48,954 nucleotides of DNA from Chitinibacter sp. GC72. GTDB lineage: Bacteria > Pseudomonadota > Gammaproteobacteria > Burkholderiales > Chitinibacteraceae. Shown in pieces: positions 18,474 to 27,310 of the stretch. The notes under the pieces were generated by a model, which saw only the letters and a list, made by a program, of their open reading frames with translations, was not told the origin of the DNA and ran no database searches. Both the position numbers and the translations under genes were made by a program. Position 1 is the stretch's first letter. The number at the start of each line of letters is the position of its first letter. The DNA lies in the NCBI RefSeq assembly GCF_009760905.1, contig NZ_VIRW01000023.1, positions 1 through 48,954 on the forward strand, written 5' to 3'.

Positions 18474-19946
18474 TCAATACGCGCCACGTCCGCTGACCAC
18501 CGTACGAATGGTTTTGCAGACAATCGCGATGTCGTACCATAAATTCCAGTTTTTCACGTACCACGCATCCAGCGCCACGCGCTCGGCATACGTTGTGTCG
18601 TTGCGCCCGGACACCTGCCACAGGCCCGTCAGCCCGGGGCGGGCTTCGAGATAGAAATCGACTTTATCACCGTAGCGTTCCAGTTCGGCGTCAATAATCG
18701 GCCGTGGGCCAACCAGACTCATTTCGCCTTTTAAAACATTCCACAGCTGCGGGATTTCATCCAGGCTGGTTTTGCGCAAAAACGCGCCAATGCGGGTAAT
18801 GCGTGGATCATTCTTCAGTTTGAAGTCCAGCTCCCACTCGGCTTTGGCTTGCGCGTCGCTAGCCAGCAATTTTTCCAGCACTTCCTGGCTATTGTGCACC
18901 ATGGTGCGAAATTTCCAGCATTTGAACGGCACACCATTCATGCCGACGCGTACATGGCCGAAAAACACCGCGCCGGGGCCGCCTTCTTTTTTGATTCGCA
19001 GCACCACATAGGCCAGCAGCGGCGACAGCAACAGCAAGCCGACACTAGCGCCAAATAGATCAAACGCACGCTTGAGCAAAATCAGCGGCTTGACCATCAG
19101 ATTATTGCGTACACGCAGCAGCAGCACTTCATGGCTAAAAAAGTGATGCGGCACGACGCCGAACAGCGGCAGGCCGGCAATCGGCGGAATAATGTGGATG
19201 TCCTTGTAGCGCAGCGATAGCTGCTCAACCTGGCTTCCCAGCTGGCGCAGCTCTTCTTCATCGACTGCAATCACCACATGCGGGCGGCCATGATCGCTTA
19301 ACCATTGCAGCAAGTCCTCGCGCGCCAAGCGCACAACAGGTAAAGATGTTTGACCAAAAGTCAGCTGATCCGGCGCTTGCGCGTCAATCGACACAAAGGC
19401 CTGCACCTCAAAGCCAAGCTGACGCTCGGAGGTCATCGCCCGATAGGCCTCTTGTGCATTGATGCCAGCGCCGATAATCACCGTCGGCAGCTGCCAGAGC
19501 TGCAGTCTGAGCAATAAAGACTTCATTGCAGTACGTGCATACGGCAATAAAATCAGCGCCATTCCCCAGGAAACCGGCCATAGAAAACGCGAAATGGTAA
19601 ATTTGCCCAGCAGCACCAGCATGCCGTTGAGCAAAGCCGCCAGCAGCAAGGCGCGCAGCACTTCAAGCAATTCGTCCCAGAATGGCAGCCGCAGGCTGTA
19701 ATGCCCGCGCCACCAGAAATTGGCCACCGTGATCATGGCCAGGCCAAGAAACGCCAGCCCCTGCTGCTGCCCTTCCCAGACCCACCACAGCTCCATGCTC
19801 GCGCCAATACGGTGGTAGCGAAAGAGCCACAGCAGCAACATGGCAATGCCAAACGACACGCACAGCGCCAGAAAATCAGCCAATGCCAACCAGGGTTTCG
19901 AGCACTCGGCCTGCAAATGCTTGTTTTGTGTATTTTGCGAAGTCAC
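18474..19946 (-). CDS. Undecaprenyl-phosphate sugar phosphotransferase, WbaP type
   Basis: This polyprenyl-phosphate hexose-1-phosphate transferase starts glycan assembly on undecaprenyl phosphate. The 490 residues have four or five hydrophobic segments (about 20-145), a Rossmann-like middle domain and the catalytic PGT domain (about 290-490) with KCWKFRTM, the catalytic-region RRxSLDE-like RKTSLDEIPQLWNV, LVGPRP and RPGLTGLWQVSGR. The layout is that of WbaP (often galactose) or WbaJ/WcaJ (glucose); the sugar cannot be called. It is the last gene of the minus-strand glycan cluster, 14 bases after the preceding glycosyltransferase. Confidence 0.92.
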   Translation of the reverse strand: MTSQNTQNKHLQAECSKPWLALADFLALCVSFGIAMLLLWLFRYHRIGASMELWWVWEGQQQGLAFLGLAMITVANFWWRGHYSLRLPFWDELLEVLRALLLAALLNGMLVLLGKFTISRFLWPVSWGMALILLPYARTAMKSLLLRLQLWQLPTVIIGAGINAQEAYRAMTSERQLGFEVQAFVSIDAQAPDQLTFGQTSLPVVRLAREDLLQWLSDHGRPHVVIAVDEEELRQLGSQVEQLSLRYKDIHIIPPIAGLPLFGVVPHHFFSHEVLLLRVRNNLMVKPLILLKRAFDLFGASVGLLLLSPLLAYVVLRIKKEGGPGAVFFGHVRVGMNGVPFKCWKFRTMVHNSQEVLEKLLASDAQAKAEWELDFKLKNDPRITRIGAFLRKTSLDEIPQLWNVLKGEMSLVGPRPIIDAELERYGDKVDFYLEARPGLTGLWQVSGRNDTTYAERVALDAWYVKNWNLWYDIAIVCKTIRTVVSGRGAY

Positions 19947-19960
19947 AACTTGTCCATTGA

Positions 19961-21046
19961 TTAAAATCCGTACGCGGCGTAGAGCTCGCCCATCATCCTG
20001 TCGAGAGAATAATTGGCCTGCGCAAAAGCTCGGGCCTGCCCTCCAAGGCGCCAGCGTAGGTCAGCATCGTTAACCAGTTGGCCAATGTGCTGCACAAAAT
20101 CGGCGGCGTTTTCTGCCAGATAGCCATTTTCGCCATTTCTGACCAGATCGCGATTACCCACCACATTGGTCGCAATCACCGGCAAACCAGCCGCCATCGC
20201 CTCAATCACCGCCACCGGCAAACCTTCCCAACGGCTGGTCTGCAGATAAATATCCAGACTCGCCAGCTGCTGCAATGCGGCGCGGCGTTCACACCAGCCG
20301 CTGACCGCTACCCCGGCATTTCTGAGCGCGGTTTCGCCACTCTCGTCACCGCCGCCAATCCAGACAAATTCAAGCGGCAAATCACGGCATTGCGCAGCAA
20401 TATCGGCGAAAAGCTCAGGATTACGCGCCAAAGTAACGCGCCCTACTGTACCGATTCGCAATACACCAGCCTGATGTCGCGTACCCGTCGCCTCGGGAAT
20501 CGCCGCCAAATCCACCGCATTGTTCACCACTTTCACATTCGGTGAAAGATGTTGCCGTATTTCTTCGCCCTCAGAGGGCGAGCAGGCCAGAAAAGTCACC
20601 GGCACACCCGCCAGTATTTTCTCGATGCCGAGGAAAATGCTGTTTTTCAAGCGCCCTTCTGCGCGCTGCAGAAACGACAAGCCATGCGGCGAAAAAAACC
20701 AGCGCGGGCCGCCTTGCCCTGCCCAAGCCAGGCTCACCAATCGCCCCACCGCACCGGCCTTGCTCGAATGCAAGTGCACTACATCGGGCTGCAACTCTTT
20801 AATCCAGCGATACAGCGCACGACCCGAGCGAAAATCATTTAAGGGGTGAATTGCACGCTGCATGGGCAGATGAATGCATTTGATCGCCGCCGCAAATAAT
20901 TGCGGCCAGTTTTCCGGTGTTTCCTCACGAACCGAGTGAATAATCGTCACCCGATGACCATCGGCACTTTGCCGGTTCGCCATCGCCGACACCATGGACA
21001 GCGTACCGGCGCCAAAAGATTCGACCACGTGCAGGATGTGTTTCAT
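19961..21046 (-). CDS. Family-4 glycosyltransferase
   Basis: The 361 residues form a GT-B fold. The N-terminus HVVESFGAGTLSMV carries the Gly-rich acceptor loop, and the C-terminal lobe has GTVGRV and the E-x7-E nucleotide-sugar motif (SRWEGLPVAVIEAMAAG, about 270-286) typical of retaining GT4 enzymes. It should add one sugar to the lipid-linked glycan on the cytoplasmic side of the membrane. Its start overlaps the preceding GT2 gene by 4 bases. Donor and linkage are unknown. Confidence 0.9.
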   Translation of the reverse strand: MKHILHVVESFGAGTLSMVSAMANRQSADGHRVTIIHSVREETPENWPQLFAAAIKCIHLPMQRAIHPLNDFRSGRALYRWIKELQPDVVHLHSSKAGAVGRLVSLAWAGQGGPRWFFSPHGLSFLQRAEGRLKNSIFLGIEKILAGVPVTFLACSPSEGEEIRQHLSPNVKVVNNAVDLAAIPEATGTRHQAGVLRIGTVGRVTLARNPELFADIAAQCRDLPLEFVWIGGGDESGETALRNAGVAVSGWCERRAALQQLASLDIYLQTSRWEGLPVAVIEAMAAGLPVIATNVVGNRDLVRNGENGYLAENAADFVQHIGQLVNDADLRWRLGGQARAFAQANYSLDRMMGELYAAYGF

Positions 21047-21864
21047 GCTTGATTCCCGCGTAATTTGGATTTGAGTTTGAACACCAGCTCATACGGCAGT
21101 GCCAGCAGCGCCACCGTTCTGGCCATGCCCGCCAAGGCCGCTGGCGAGCCATCATAATATTTGCGCTGCAGTTTAAACCGCGATTTGAGCTGCACCTGAC
21201 GCTTGCCCAGCGAAATACCGTTGGGGTCTAGCTCATAGCGGATCAACACATCGGGCAGATTAGCCACCTTAAACTGGCGTGCCATCGCCCAGAACATGGC
21301 GTAGTCTTCAGCCGCTGGCGCATCGAGCGGATACATCCCCACCGCATCGGCCGCGGAAAGCTTAAACATCACCGTCGGGTGAATATAGGCCGAGTTTTTC
21401 TTCATAAACGCCAGAATGGCGGCGTGCTCGGTCGGATGGCGCAGCACAAATTGCTCAATGCCCTGCTGATCAACAAAACTCGCCGCACCCCCGAGCAATA
21501 CTACATCCGGGTATTGCTCCAGAAACGATAGCTGGCGAGCGATGCGGTCAGATACATTGCAATCACCGCAATCAAGCCGAGCAATCCATTCGTAGCCGCG
21601 CGCTTTGGCCCACGCCAAACCCGCGTTGAGCGCGCCTTCGATACCCTTGTTTTGCGGCAAATTCAAAATACGTAAAATGCCTTGACCCTTAAACGCCGCC
21701 TGCGCAGCCGCCGCATCAATAGTCTTACGCACACTGCCGTCGTCGACCACCAGCACATCACACGGCTCATCCGCACCAATGCTCGCCAGCGATTTACTCA
21801 AGCCTTCCGGGTTGTTGTAATGGGGGATTAGCAGCAAGGCTGGGTAATTTGTTCGTTCATTCAT
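21043..21864 (-). CDS. Family-2 glycosyltransferase (paralogue B)
   Basis: The 273 residues have a GT-A start (LLLIPHYNNPEGLSKSL, then VVDDGS at about 41-46). The metal-binding region reads RLDCGD instead of the RLDADD form, so one of the expected acidic residues is Gly; this variant occurs in some GT2 enzymes but may lower or change activity. It closely resembles the gene at 22540-23361 (shared IPHxNNPxGL, SLASIG, HPTVMF, YPLD-x3-AED), pointing to a tandem duplication. The start ATG at 21864 forms an ATGA with the restored stop of the PhyH-like gene. Confidence 0.88.
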   Translation of the reverse strand: MNERTNYPALLLIPHYNNPEGLSKSLASIGADEPCDVLVVDDGSVRKTIDAAAAQAAFKGQGILRILNLPQNKGIEGALNAGLAWAKARGYEWIARLDCGDCNVSDRIARQLSFLEQYPDVVLLGGAASFVDQQGIEQFVLRHPTEHAAILAFMKKNSAYIHPTVMFKLSAADAVGMYPLDAPAAEDYAMFWAMARQFKVANLPDVLIRYELDPNGISLGKRQVQLKSRFKLQRKYYDGSPAALAGMARTVALLALPYELVFKLKSKLRGNQA

Positions 21865-22549
21865 TGATGTGTGTCCAAGTGCTGCCAGGCCAATTTATCC
21901 GCCATCAGATGCTGGGCGTATTCAAAATGCAGAATTGTCGACTTTGGGGCTGGCTGGCTTTAGATGACGCATGCCACAACAGCGGCGACATCAGTAATAC
22001 GTCACCCGCCTGGGCATCACAAATCACAATCTCTTCTGGATCGAGCGAAAATCCACCCCGCTCGATACCGCCAAGATGTGAGCCGGGAATAATTTTCAGT
22101 GCTCCATTGTGCGCATTTGCGCAATCCAGATGCAAACGCACAGTGAGCATGCTTTGCAGCACATCCAAAGGAGCTTGCACGTGTAATACGCCCTCTTTTT
22201 CAGACCAAGGCCCCCAATCTGGCGCGGCGAAACGCTCATTGGCGGTGACGGTTATATCCTGATGCCAAGCAACCAGCCAATTCTGCGCTGCGCTTTTATC
22301 AAACCAGATGGCCCTGACAAATCGTGCATTTGCACCGCAATATTGTTGCGCCAAACGGGCCACTTCACCGCTAAATGCCAGTCGAGTCACCGACTCAAGC
22401 TGTCGCTCGATATGGCGAACTCCGCCACGCCTTGCTGCAAATGGCAACGCAGCTAATTGTTGCTTGAATTGAGCGCACTGCTCAGCCTTCATGAACCCAC
22501 GTAACCAGGCATAACCCTGGCTTGCAAGCTGGTGAGCGATCAATTCCAT
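21861..22549 (-). pseudogene. Phytanoyl-CoA dioxygenase-like gene with a 1-base frameshift
   Basis: The first 204 codons encode a PhyH-type Fe(II)/2-oxoglutarate oxygenase: the iron ligands are WHQD (His96, Asp98) and LLWHAS (His193). The reading frame as it stands stops at 21905 after a dissimilar end. From 21938 another frame reads TILHFEYAQHLMADKLAW, the conserved family ending, and stops at 21861-21863 in a 4-base ATGA overlap with the next gene. One base is missing near 21937-21943, at the codon for Arg204, 11 residues after His193, where PhyH proteins keep their 2-oxoglutarate-binding Arg. The repaired product is about 229 residues. It is either a recent mutation or a sequencing error. 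In the cluster it may modify a sugar or the glycan. Confidence 0.75.
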
Positions 22550-23361
22550 TTGCCAATCCCCAGTACTCGCTTTAAAGCTCGCGCGATTGACAACGGCAGC
22601 ACATACGACAAGCTGGCCTTGACCAACTTCAGTACCGAGTTGGCGCGCCAGTCAAAATGCCGCGCCAGCAGTTTGAGGCGCATCGCCTGTTGTTGCCGAC
22701 GACGGCTCATCGAGATACCTGCGTCGTTATATTCACTTTTGGTTAAAACTTCGGCCAAATTCGCCGTTTGGTAGCGATCTACAAACTGCCAAAAATAGGC
22801 AAAATCCTCCGCCGCCTTGCAATCGAGCGGATAGAGGCCAATTTCGCGCACGCCTGCCACGCGGAACATCACCGTAGGATGGGTAAAGGCATTGTCATCA
22901 TGCATCTGCCGCACGATTTGCTGATGTGTCTGTGGCTGGTAAATGGTAAAGCGATCTTGCTGGCGGCCATCGGGCAGACATTCAAAAAAAGTCACCGCCG
23001 AGCCAAGCAAATACACTGCCGGATGTGCGTCAAGATAGCTGACCTGTTTCGCAAACCGATCTGCCGCGACCACATCATCACAATCGAGCCGCGCTACGTA
23101 GTCATACCCTGCCGCCAAAATCGCTTCTAGCCCGGTATTGAGTGCGTATTCAATGCCGCAATTAGCAGGCAGATACAAAAAGTGTAAAACCCCCTGTGCT
23201 TTGAACACGGCATGCGCTTCATCTTCATTGATTGTCGAACGAGAGCTACCATCGTCGACGATAAAGACGTCAATTTGCTCATCAATACCAATCGACGCCA
23301 GCGAGGCGCATAGCCCGGTGGGGTTATTAAAATGCGGGATTAATAGTGCCGTGCGGTTCAT
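22540..23361 (-). CDS. Family-2 glycosyltransferase (paralogue A)
   Basis: The 273 residues have the GT-A features TALLIPHFNNPTGL, FIVDDGSS and an intact acidic motif RLDCDD (about 93-98). I start at ATG 23361 because it overlaps the preceding gene's stop by 4 bases (ATGA) and aligns with the start of paralogue B; the longer frame from 23406 lies inside the neighbour. It overlaps the PhyH-like gene by 10 bases. The sugar transferred is not predictable. Confidence 0.9.
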   Translation of the reverse strand: MNRTALLIPHFNNPTGLCASLASIGIDEQIDVFIVDDGSSRSTINEDEAHAVFKAQGVLHFLYLPANCGIEYALNTGLEAILAAGYDYVARLDCDDVVAADRFAKQVSYLDAHPAVYLLGSAVTFFECLPDGRQQDRFTIYQPQTHQQIVRQMHDDNAFTHPTVMFRVAGVREIGLYPLDCKAAEDFAYFWQFVDRYQTANLAEVLTKSEYNDAGISMSRRRQQQAMRLKLLARHFDWRANSVLKLVKASLSYVLPLSIARALKRVLGIGKWN

Positions 23362-24491
23362 AGCAACTCGGAAGATGGCTGGGTTGGAGCAAGCAATTGC
23401 GCCCATTGTTGCAGAATTCGCGCTTGCGAATAATGTGCGGCGCGTTGCTGCAGGAAATTTTGCAGTAACTGCCGCTGGCCTTGCTGGCGCAAAATCAATC
23501 CGGCTAGGGCCTCACCGGTGGCCTCGGGTACGACAAAATCATCGCGCCGGCTATTGGATCCATCACCAAATAATTCATATACCCCACCAGCGTTTGTGCT
23601 GGCAACCAGCAGACCAATTGGCATAGACTCCAATACCACCAATGGGCAGCCCTCAAACCCTGAGGTCAGCAACAAAACGTCGGCATGAGCCAGATATTCG
23701 CCAACATTGTCGCGCCGCCCGGCAAACACCACCTGAGACGCCAGCCCTCTAGCCTGTACAGCCGCTTGCAAATCAGCCTCCAGCGGGCCATCTCCAACGA
23801 TGGTCAGCTGTGCGGCCACGCCCTGCATATTGAGCGCCACCAAGGTATCGAGCCAAAGCTGTGGCTGCTTTTCTTCGGCAATGCGGCCAACAAAGAGCAG
23901 GCGCAGTGGCGCAGCGTCCTCGCGCTCGGTACGTGGCAATAGCACTTGCTGCGCATCGACAAAATTGGGCAATACCTGCCAGCCTGCAGATGGCGCCTGC
24001 TCCAGCCAGCGCGCCATCGAGGTACGCGCATGCTCGGACACAAACACCAGCTCTTTCAGGCGACGATAAATAAACTGGCAAGCGCGGCGATGCACCACAT
24101 TCATGCGGGCAAAAGCATCCAGCTCATAAAATGGGCCGTGCACCCAACCCAGCACCCGCTTACCCGAGCCCAGACTGGCGGCATACGCCATATACAGCGG
24201 CAGCAAAAATGTACCGGCAATCACCACATCGCTCTGGCGCACCACTTGCCGCGCCGCCCGCCAGCCGCTCAGCCAGGTTAACGGTTTTAGCGGCTGCCAC
24301 TGGCCAGATAGGTCAACGACCTTGATATTTTTAATGCGCGACGCCCAGAGATTGCGTGAGCCGCCCAACAAGACTAGCGTCACCTCGAAGCCCTGCGCCG
24401 CCAGCCCTTCACCCACCAGCACCGCGCAACGCTCCACGCCACCCAGCCCGAGGTCACGCAGGAAAATAGCGACTTTCTTCGATTCACTCAT
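23358..24491 (-). CDS. Family-4 glycosyltransferase
   Basis: The 377 residues start MSESKKVAIFLRDLGLGGVERC, with the GGVER acceptor loop of GT4 enzymes. The C-terminal lobe has LLFVGRIAEEKQPQL, IVGDGPLEADL and the E-x7-E motif GFEGCPLVVLESMPIG. The start at 24491 is chosen because it gives an ATGA overlap with the upstream gene; the frame is open much further up, but those residues (from 24965) are antisense-like and low in family features. It is predicted to extend the lipid-linked glycan. Confidence 0.92.
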   Translation of the reverse strand: MSESKKVAIFLRDLGLGGVERCAVLVGEGLAAQGFEVTLVLLGGSRNLWASRIKNIKVVDLSGQWQPLKPLTWLSGWRAARQVVRQSDVVIAGTFLLPLYMAYAASLGSGKRVLGWVHGPFYELDAFARMNVVHRRACQFIYRRLKELVFVSEHARTSMARWLEQAPSAGWQVLPNFVDAQQVLLPRTEREDAAPLRLLFVGRIAEEKQPQLWLDTLVALNMQGVAAQLTIVGDGPLEADLQAAVQARGLASQVVFAGRRDNVGEYLAHADVLLLTSGFEGCPLVVLESMPIGLLVASTNAGGVYELFGDGSNSRRDDFVVPEATGEALAGLILRQQGQRQLLQNFLQQRAAHYSQARILQQWAQLLAPTQPSSELL

Positions 24492-25498
24492 GGCTTGATC
24501 TTCCGCCAGACACAATCGGACATTGCCAGCCGCAGGCTTTGCTTGAGCATTTTGTTGCGCTCGGCTTTGGGCGGCGGCATGTGCAAGGCCAGTTTCAATA
24601 CACGTGGTATATCGAGCAAATTCACGCCGCGACTGCGCTGCAAGGTATCGAGCCAGATCTCGCCCAGCGCACCCCGACTTTCCGGGCGCAGCGCCAGTAA
24701 CTGGCGGAAAAAATCGACCATCCATAGCCATTCGGCATGATTCAAAATCCGGCTGGGCTCGGCCAGCTTGGCGAACTCTGCAGCCAGCGGCTGCAGCGCC
24801 GCGGGCAAGGCGGTGCGGGCGTATTGCTCGCGTACACACTGCGCGGTGATCAGCAAAGCGGCTTTTTTGGCCTGCGTGACCTGCCCGGGATGAGTGCGGT
24901 AATGCAGCAGTACTTGCGGCATATTGGCAAAACGCGCACTCGTGCTCGCAGCGATTTGGCACCACAGCGCATAGTCTTCGGCGTGCGGCGCGTCATCGGG
25001 GTAAGGATGCGCCTTGAGCAAAGCGGCACGCGCCAGAATTGAGGGGTGGGCTAATGGGGTATTAAACAGCAAAGCCAGCCGGATTTCGGCATCCGACTCC
25101 GGCGTATGCCACTCGCCACTACGATCGCCGATAAAGCCTATCCAGCTACCGCAGATGTCCACCTGCTGGCGCTGGCAATAGTCAAGCTGCTTGAGCAAAC
25201 GATCGGGCGTGCAAATATCGTCGGCATCAATGCGCGCAATCCACTCCCCGCTGGCAGCGGCAATGCCTTCATTCAGACTGGCGATCAGACCACGATTCTC
25301 ACGGCTAATGATCTTAAAGCGCGGCTCTTGCTGCGCGGCGGCCTGCAAAATACTGAGCGTGGTATCGCTTGAGCCATCATCAATCGCAATACACTCCCAG
25401 TGCGTATAGCTCTGCAGGCCAATTGCATCAAGCGTTTGCTGTAAATACTGCCCGGAATTAAAGCAAGGCAATACAAATGAAACCAGCGCTGAACTCAC
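24488..25498 (-). CDS. Family-2 glycosyltransferase
   Basis: The 336 residues begin SFVLPCFNSGQYLQQTLDAI, followed by AIDDGSSD and the DxD motif RIDADD (about 93-98), as in inverting GT-A enzymes. After the about 220-residue catalytic domain comes a helical C-terminal extension with several Leu/Arg-rich segments. It differs from the two paralogues downstream. ATGA overlaps join it to both the flippase gene and the next GT4 gene, so it is within one transcript. Confidence 0.92.
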   Translation of the reverse strand: MSSALVSFVLPCFNSGQYLQQTLDAIGLQSYTHWECIAIDDGSSDTTLSILQAAAQQEPRFKIISRENRGLIASLNEGIAAASGEWIARIDADDICTPDRLLKQLDYCQRQQVDICGSWIGFIGDRSGEWHTPESDAEIRLALLFNTPLAHPSILARAALLKAHPYPDDAPHAEDYALWCQIAASTSARFANMPQVLLHYRTHPGQVTQAKKAALLITAQCVREQYARTALPAALQPLAAEFAKLAEPSRILNHAEWLWMVDFFRQLLALRPESRGALGEIWLDTLQRSRGVNLLDIPRVLKLALHMPPPKAERNKMLKQSLRLAMSDCVWRKIKP

Positions 25499-26826
25499 AA
25501 TGCTTCTCCTTGCTCCGTCCGTGGGCCTTCATCCGCAATTTGCCGCCGCACATCTAGGCACACCTGACGGGCACGCCAAGCAAAAGCGACCACAATAAAG
25601 GCCTCGACGATCAGCACCGATTGCGCGGCGCGCAGGCCTGCTTCAGTCGATCCCGGCACCAGCAGACACATCAGCGCCACATTGATTACGCCAGCCGCGA
25701 CCAAGACCCGACTGAAATAGCGCTCTTGGCCAAACACCAGCAAGGTTTGCTGACCAAACACCAATGACACGGCGCCGAGCAAAATCACCGGCGCAAACCA
25801 GTACAAAATCAGCTGCGAATCGGCCAACGCCAAAAATGCGCGCGACAGGCCAAAATCGGCGCCAAACAGCTGCACGCTCAGCGGGGTAAAGAGCGGCACA
25901 AACAGCGCCAGCGCCAGCGTCATCGCCAATCCGATACCACCTTGAATCAGCAAGGCTTTACGAATCAAGGCCAGCGCACCAGCTTTATTGCTAACGGCCA
26001 ATTGCGCGATGCGTGGGTACATGGCCTGAATCAGCGGGCCAATGAGACCCTGTGCGATATACACCAGCTTGCTGGCGGCGGCAAACAGACCAACCTGCAC
26101 CGGCGCAGCAAACATCCCGAGCAGCACCGTCGTCGAGGTGGTATACAGACTGGTTGAAATTGCCGACAGAAAAAACGGCCAACTAGCACGTAGCGCATCC
26201 CGCAATTCGCCTAGCTGGATAGTCACCCATTGCGGGCGCGCAATCCCCCAGCCGCTCAACCACCACACCAGACCGGCCAGAATTTGTGGCATGGCCTGCA
26301 AAATCACCGCCAAGACAATATCCTGCGGCCCGCTCACCCAATACAGCAAAAAACCCAGCATCAGCGCGCGCGCAAACACCATCAACCCTGAGGCCAGCTG
26401 CAGCTTTTCAAAGCCCTGGAAATACCATAGCGGGAATAGCACCGAGCTGGCGATATACAGCTGGCTCCACAAAAACACCTCGCTGTGCGTACGCCAGCTA
26501 TCGAGGCTAAAGGTCAGCACCAGCAAAATCAGGCTGGAGGCCACCATCAGCAGCACTTTGGCCCAGGTCACCCGCCAGAAAATCCGCGCCGCAGCCTGTG
26601 GATCATCGCGCACCTGCGCCACATCGCGCACCGCTGATAAATTAAAGCCGAAATCGGTGAGCAATACGCCGTACTGGATACAGGCAAAGGCAAAATTCAT
26701 CACCCCGAAGCCTGCGCTACCGAGCTGCACCAGTAAAAAAGGAAAAGTTACAAACGAAACGACGTAATTGAGGCCCTGTACCAAATACAGCGCAAAAATA
26801 TTCGCCCGCAAACGCGCATCAACCAC
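25495..26826 (-). CDS. Wzx-type oligosaccharide flippase
   Basis: The 443 residues form about 12-14 hydrophobic segments and match the polysaccharide-transporter (MOP) flippases, with the N-terminal NIFALYLVQGLNYVVSFVTFP and GSAGFGVMNFAFACIQYG. It should flip the undecaprenyl-linked glycan to the periplasmic face. It is the first gene of the glycan cluster. The 166-base gap to mshK contains a weak possible promoter (TTACAG ... TAAAAT, read on the minus strand) but no gene. No polymerase (Wzy) or ligase is seen downstream. Confidence 0.9.
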   Translation of the reverse strand: MVDARLRANIFALYLVQGLNYVVSFVTFPFLLVQLGSAGFGVMNFAFACIQYGVLLTDFGFNLSAVRDVAQVRDDPQAAARIFWRVTWAKVLLMVASSLILLVLTFSLDSWRTHSEVFLWSQLYIASSVLFPLWYFQGFEKLQLASGLMVFARALMLGFLLYWVSGPQDIVLAVILQAMPQILAGLVWWLSGWGIARPQWVTIQLGELRDALRASWPFFLSAISTSLYTTSTTVLLGMFAAPVQVGLFAAASKLVYIAQGLIGPLIQAMYPRIAQLAVSNKAGALALIRKALLIQGGIGLAMTLALALFVPLFTPLSVQLFGADFGLSRAFLALADSQLILYWFAPVILLGAVSLVFGQQTLLVFGQERYFSRVLVAAGVINVALMCLLVPGSTEAGLRAAQSVLIVEAFIVVAFAWRARQVCLDVRRQIADEGPRTEQGEAL

Positions 26827-26992
26827 ACATCACCCCAAAGCTGCTCGCAACGGCGAGTAGAGACGCATTTTACGCTTTTCAATTCAATTGCCTGTAACAG
26901 TATTCATGCATCAGCGTTGGCTAATTTTGAATTTCTGCGTACAGCACCATGGCAGACCAGTTTGAGGGGAAAGAGCGGTGGCTGGCAGGGGA

Positions 26993-27310
26993 TTACTGCT
27001 GATTAGCACGCTCGCCGGGGCGTAATTGGCGCGGTTTTGGTGCGCTCTGGCCATCAACCCAGTGGGTCTGCTGGCGCGGCCCCTGCACATAGCCATTATA
27101 AAAATCAGGCGACGGATTCAATACAGGCGCAGTGCCGACTGCGCTGGCCGGCACGGCCGTTTTGCTTGGCGTGCGCAGCTGGGCGCGTTCGCTCGAAGTG
27201 AAAAACAAAGTACCCCAGTCGTCCGCTTGCGCATTAATCGCCAGCATCATCAAAGCAAGTGCCAAGCCAAGCAGCCAGACCAAGCCCGGCAAAATCCGTA
27301 TTTTCATCAT
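26993..27310 (-). CDS. mshK: Small exported pilus-assembly protein, MshK-like
   Basis: The product has 105 or 106 residues (ATG at 27310 or 27307), with a signal peptide (hydrophobic about 8-25, ending AINAQA). The mature part starts DDWGTLFFTSSERAQL; the LFFT-x-x-x-R element is found in MshK and related type II/IV assembly proteins. The rest is Pro/Gln-rich and probably unfolded. The call rests mainly on its position as the last gene of the Msh-type operon and its overlap with mshJ. Confidence 0.6.
   Translation of the reverse strand: MMKIRILPGLVWLLGLALALMMLAINAQADDWGTLFFTSSERAQLRTPSKTAVPASAVGTAPVLNPSPDFYNGYVQGPRQQTHWVDGQSAPKPRQLRPGERANQQ

Noticed and set aside
23358-24965. 535-codon version of the GT4 gene
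   Set aside because: The first 158 codons lie within the upstream GT2 gene in another frame; ATG 24491 with an ATGA overlap gives the normal GT4 start.
26911-27096. 61-codon minus-strand frame past the mshK stop
   Set aside because: Mostly overlaps mshK in another frame and has no ribosome site.
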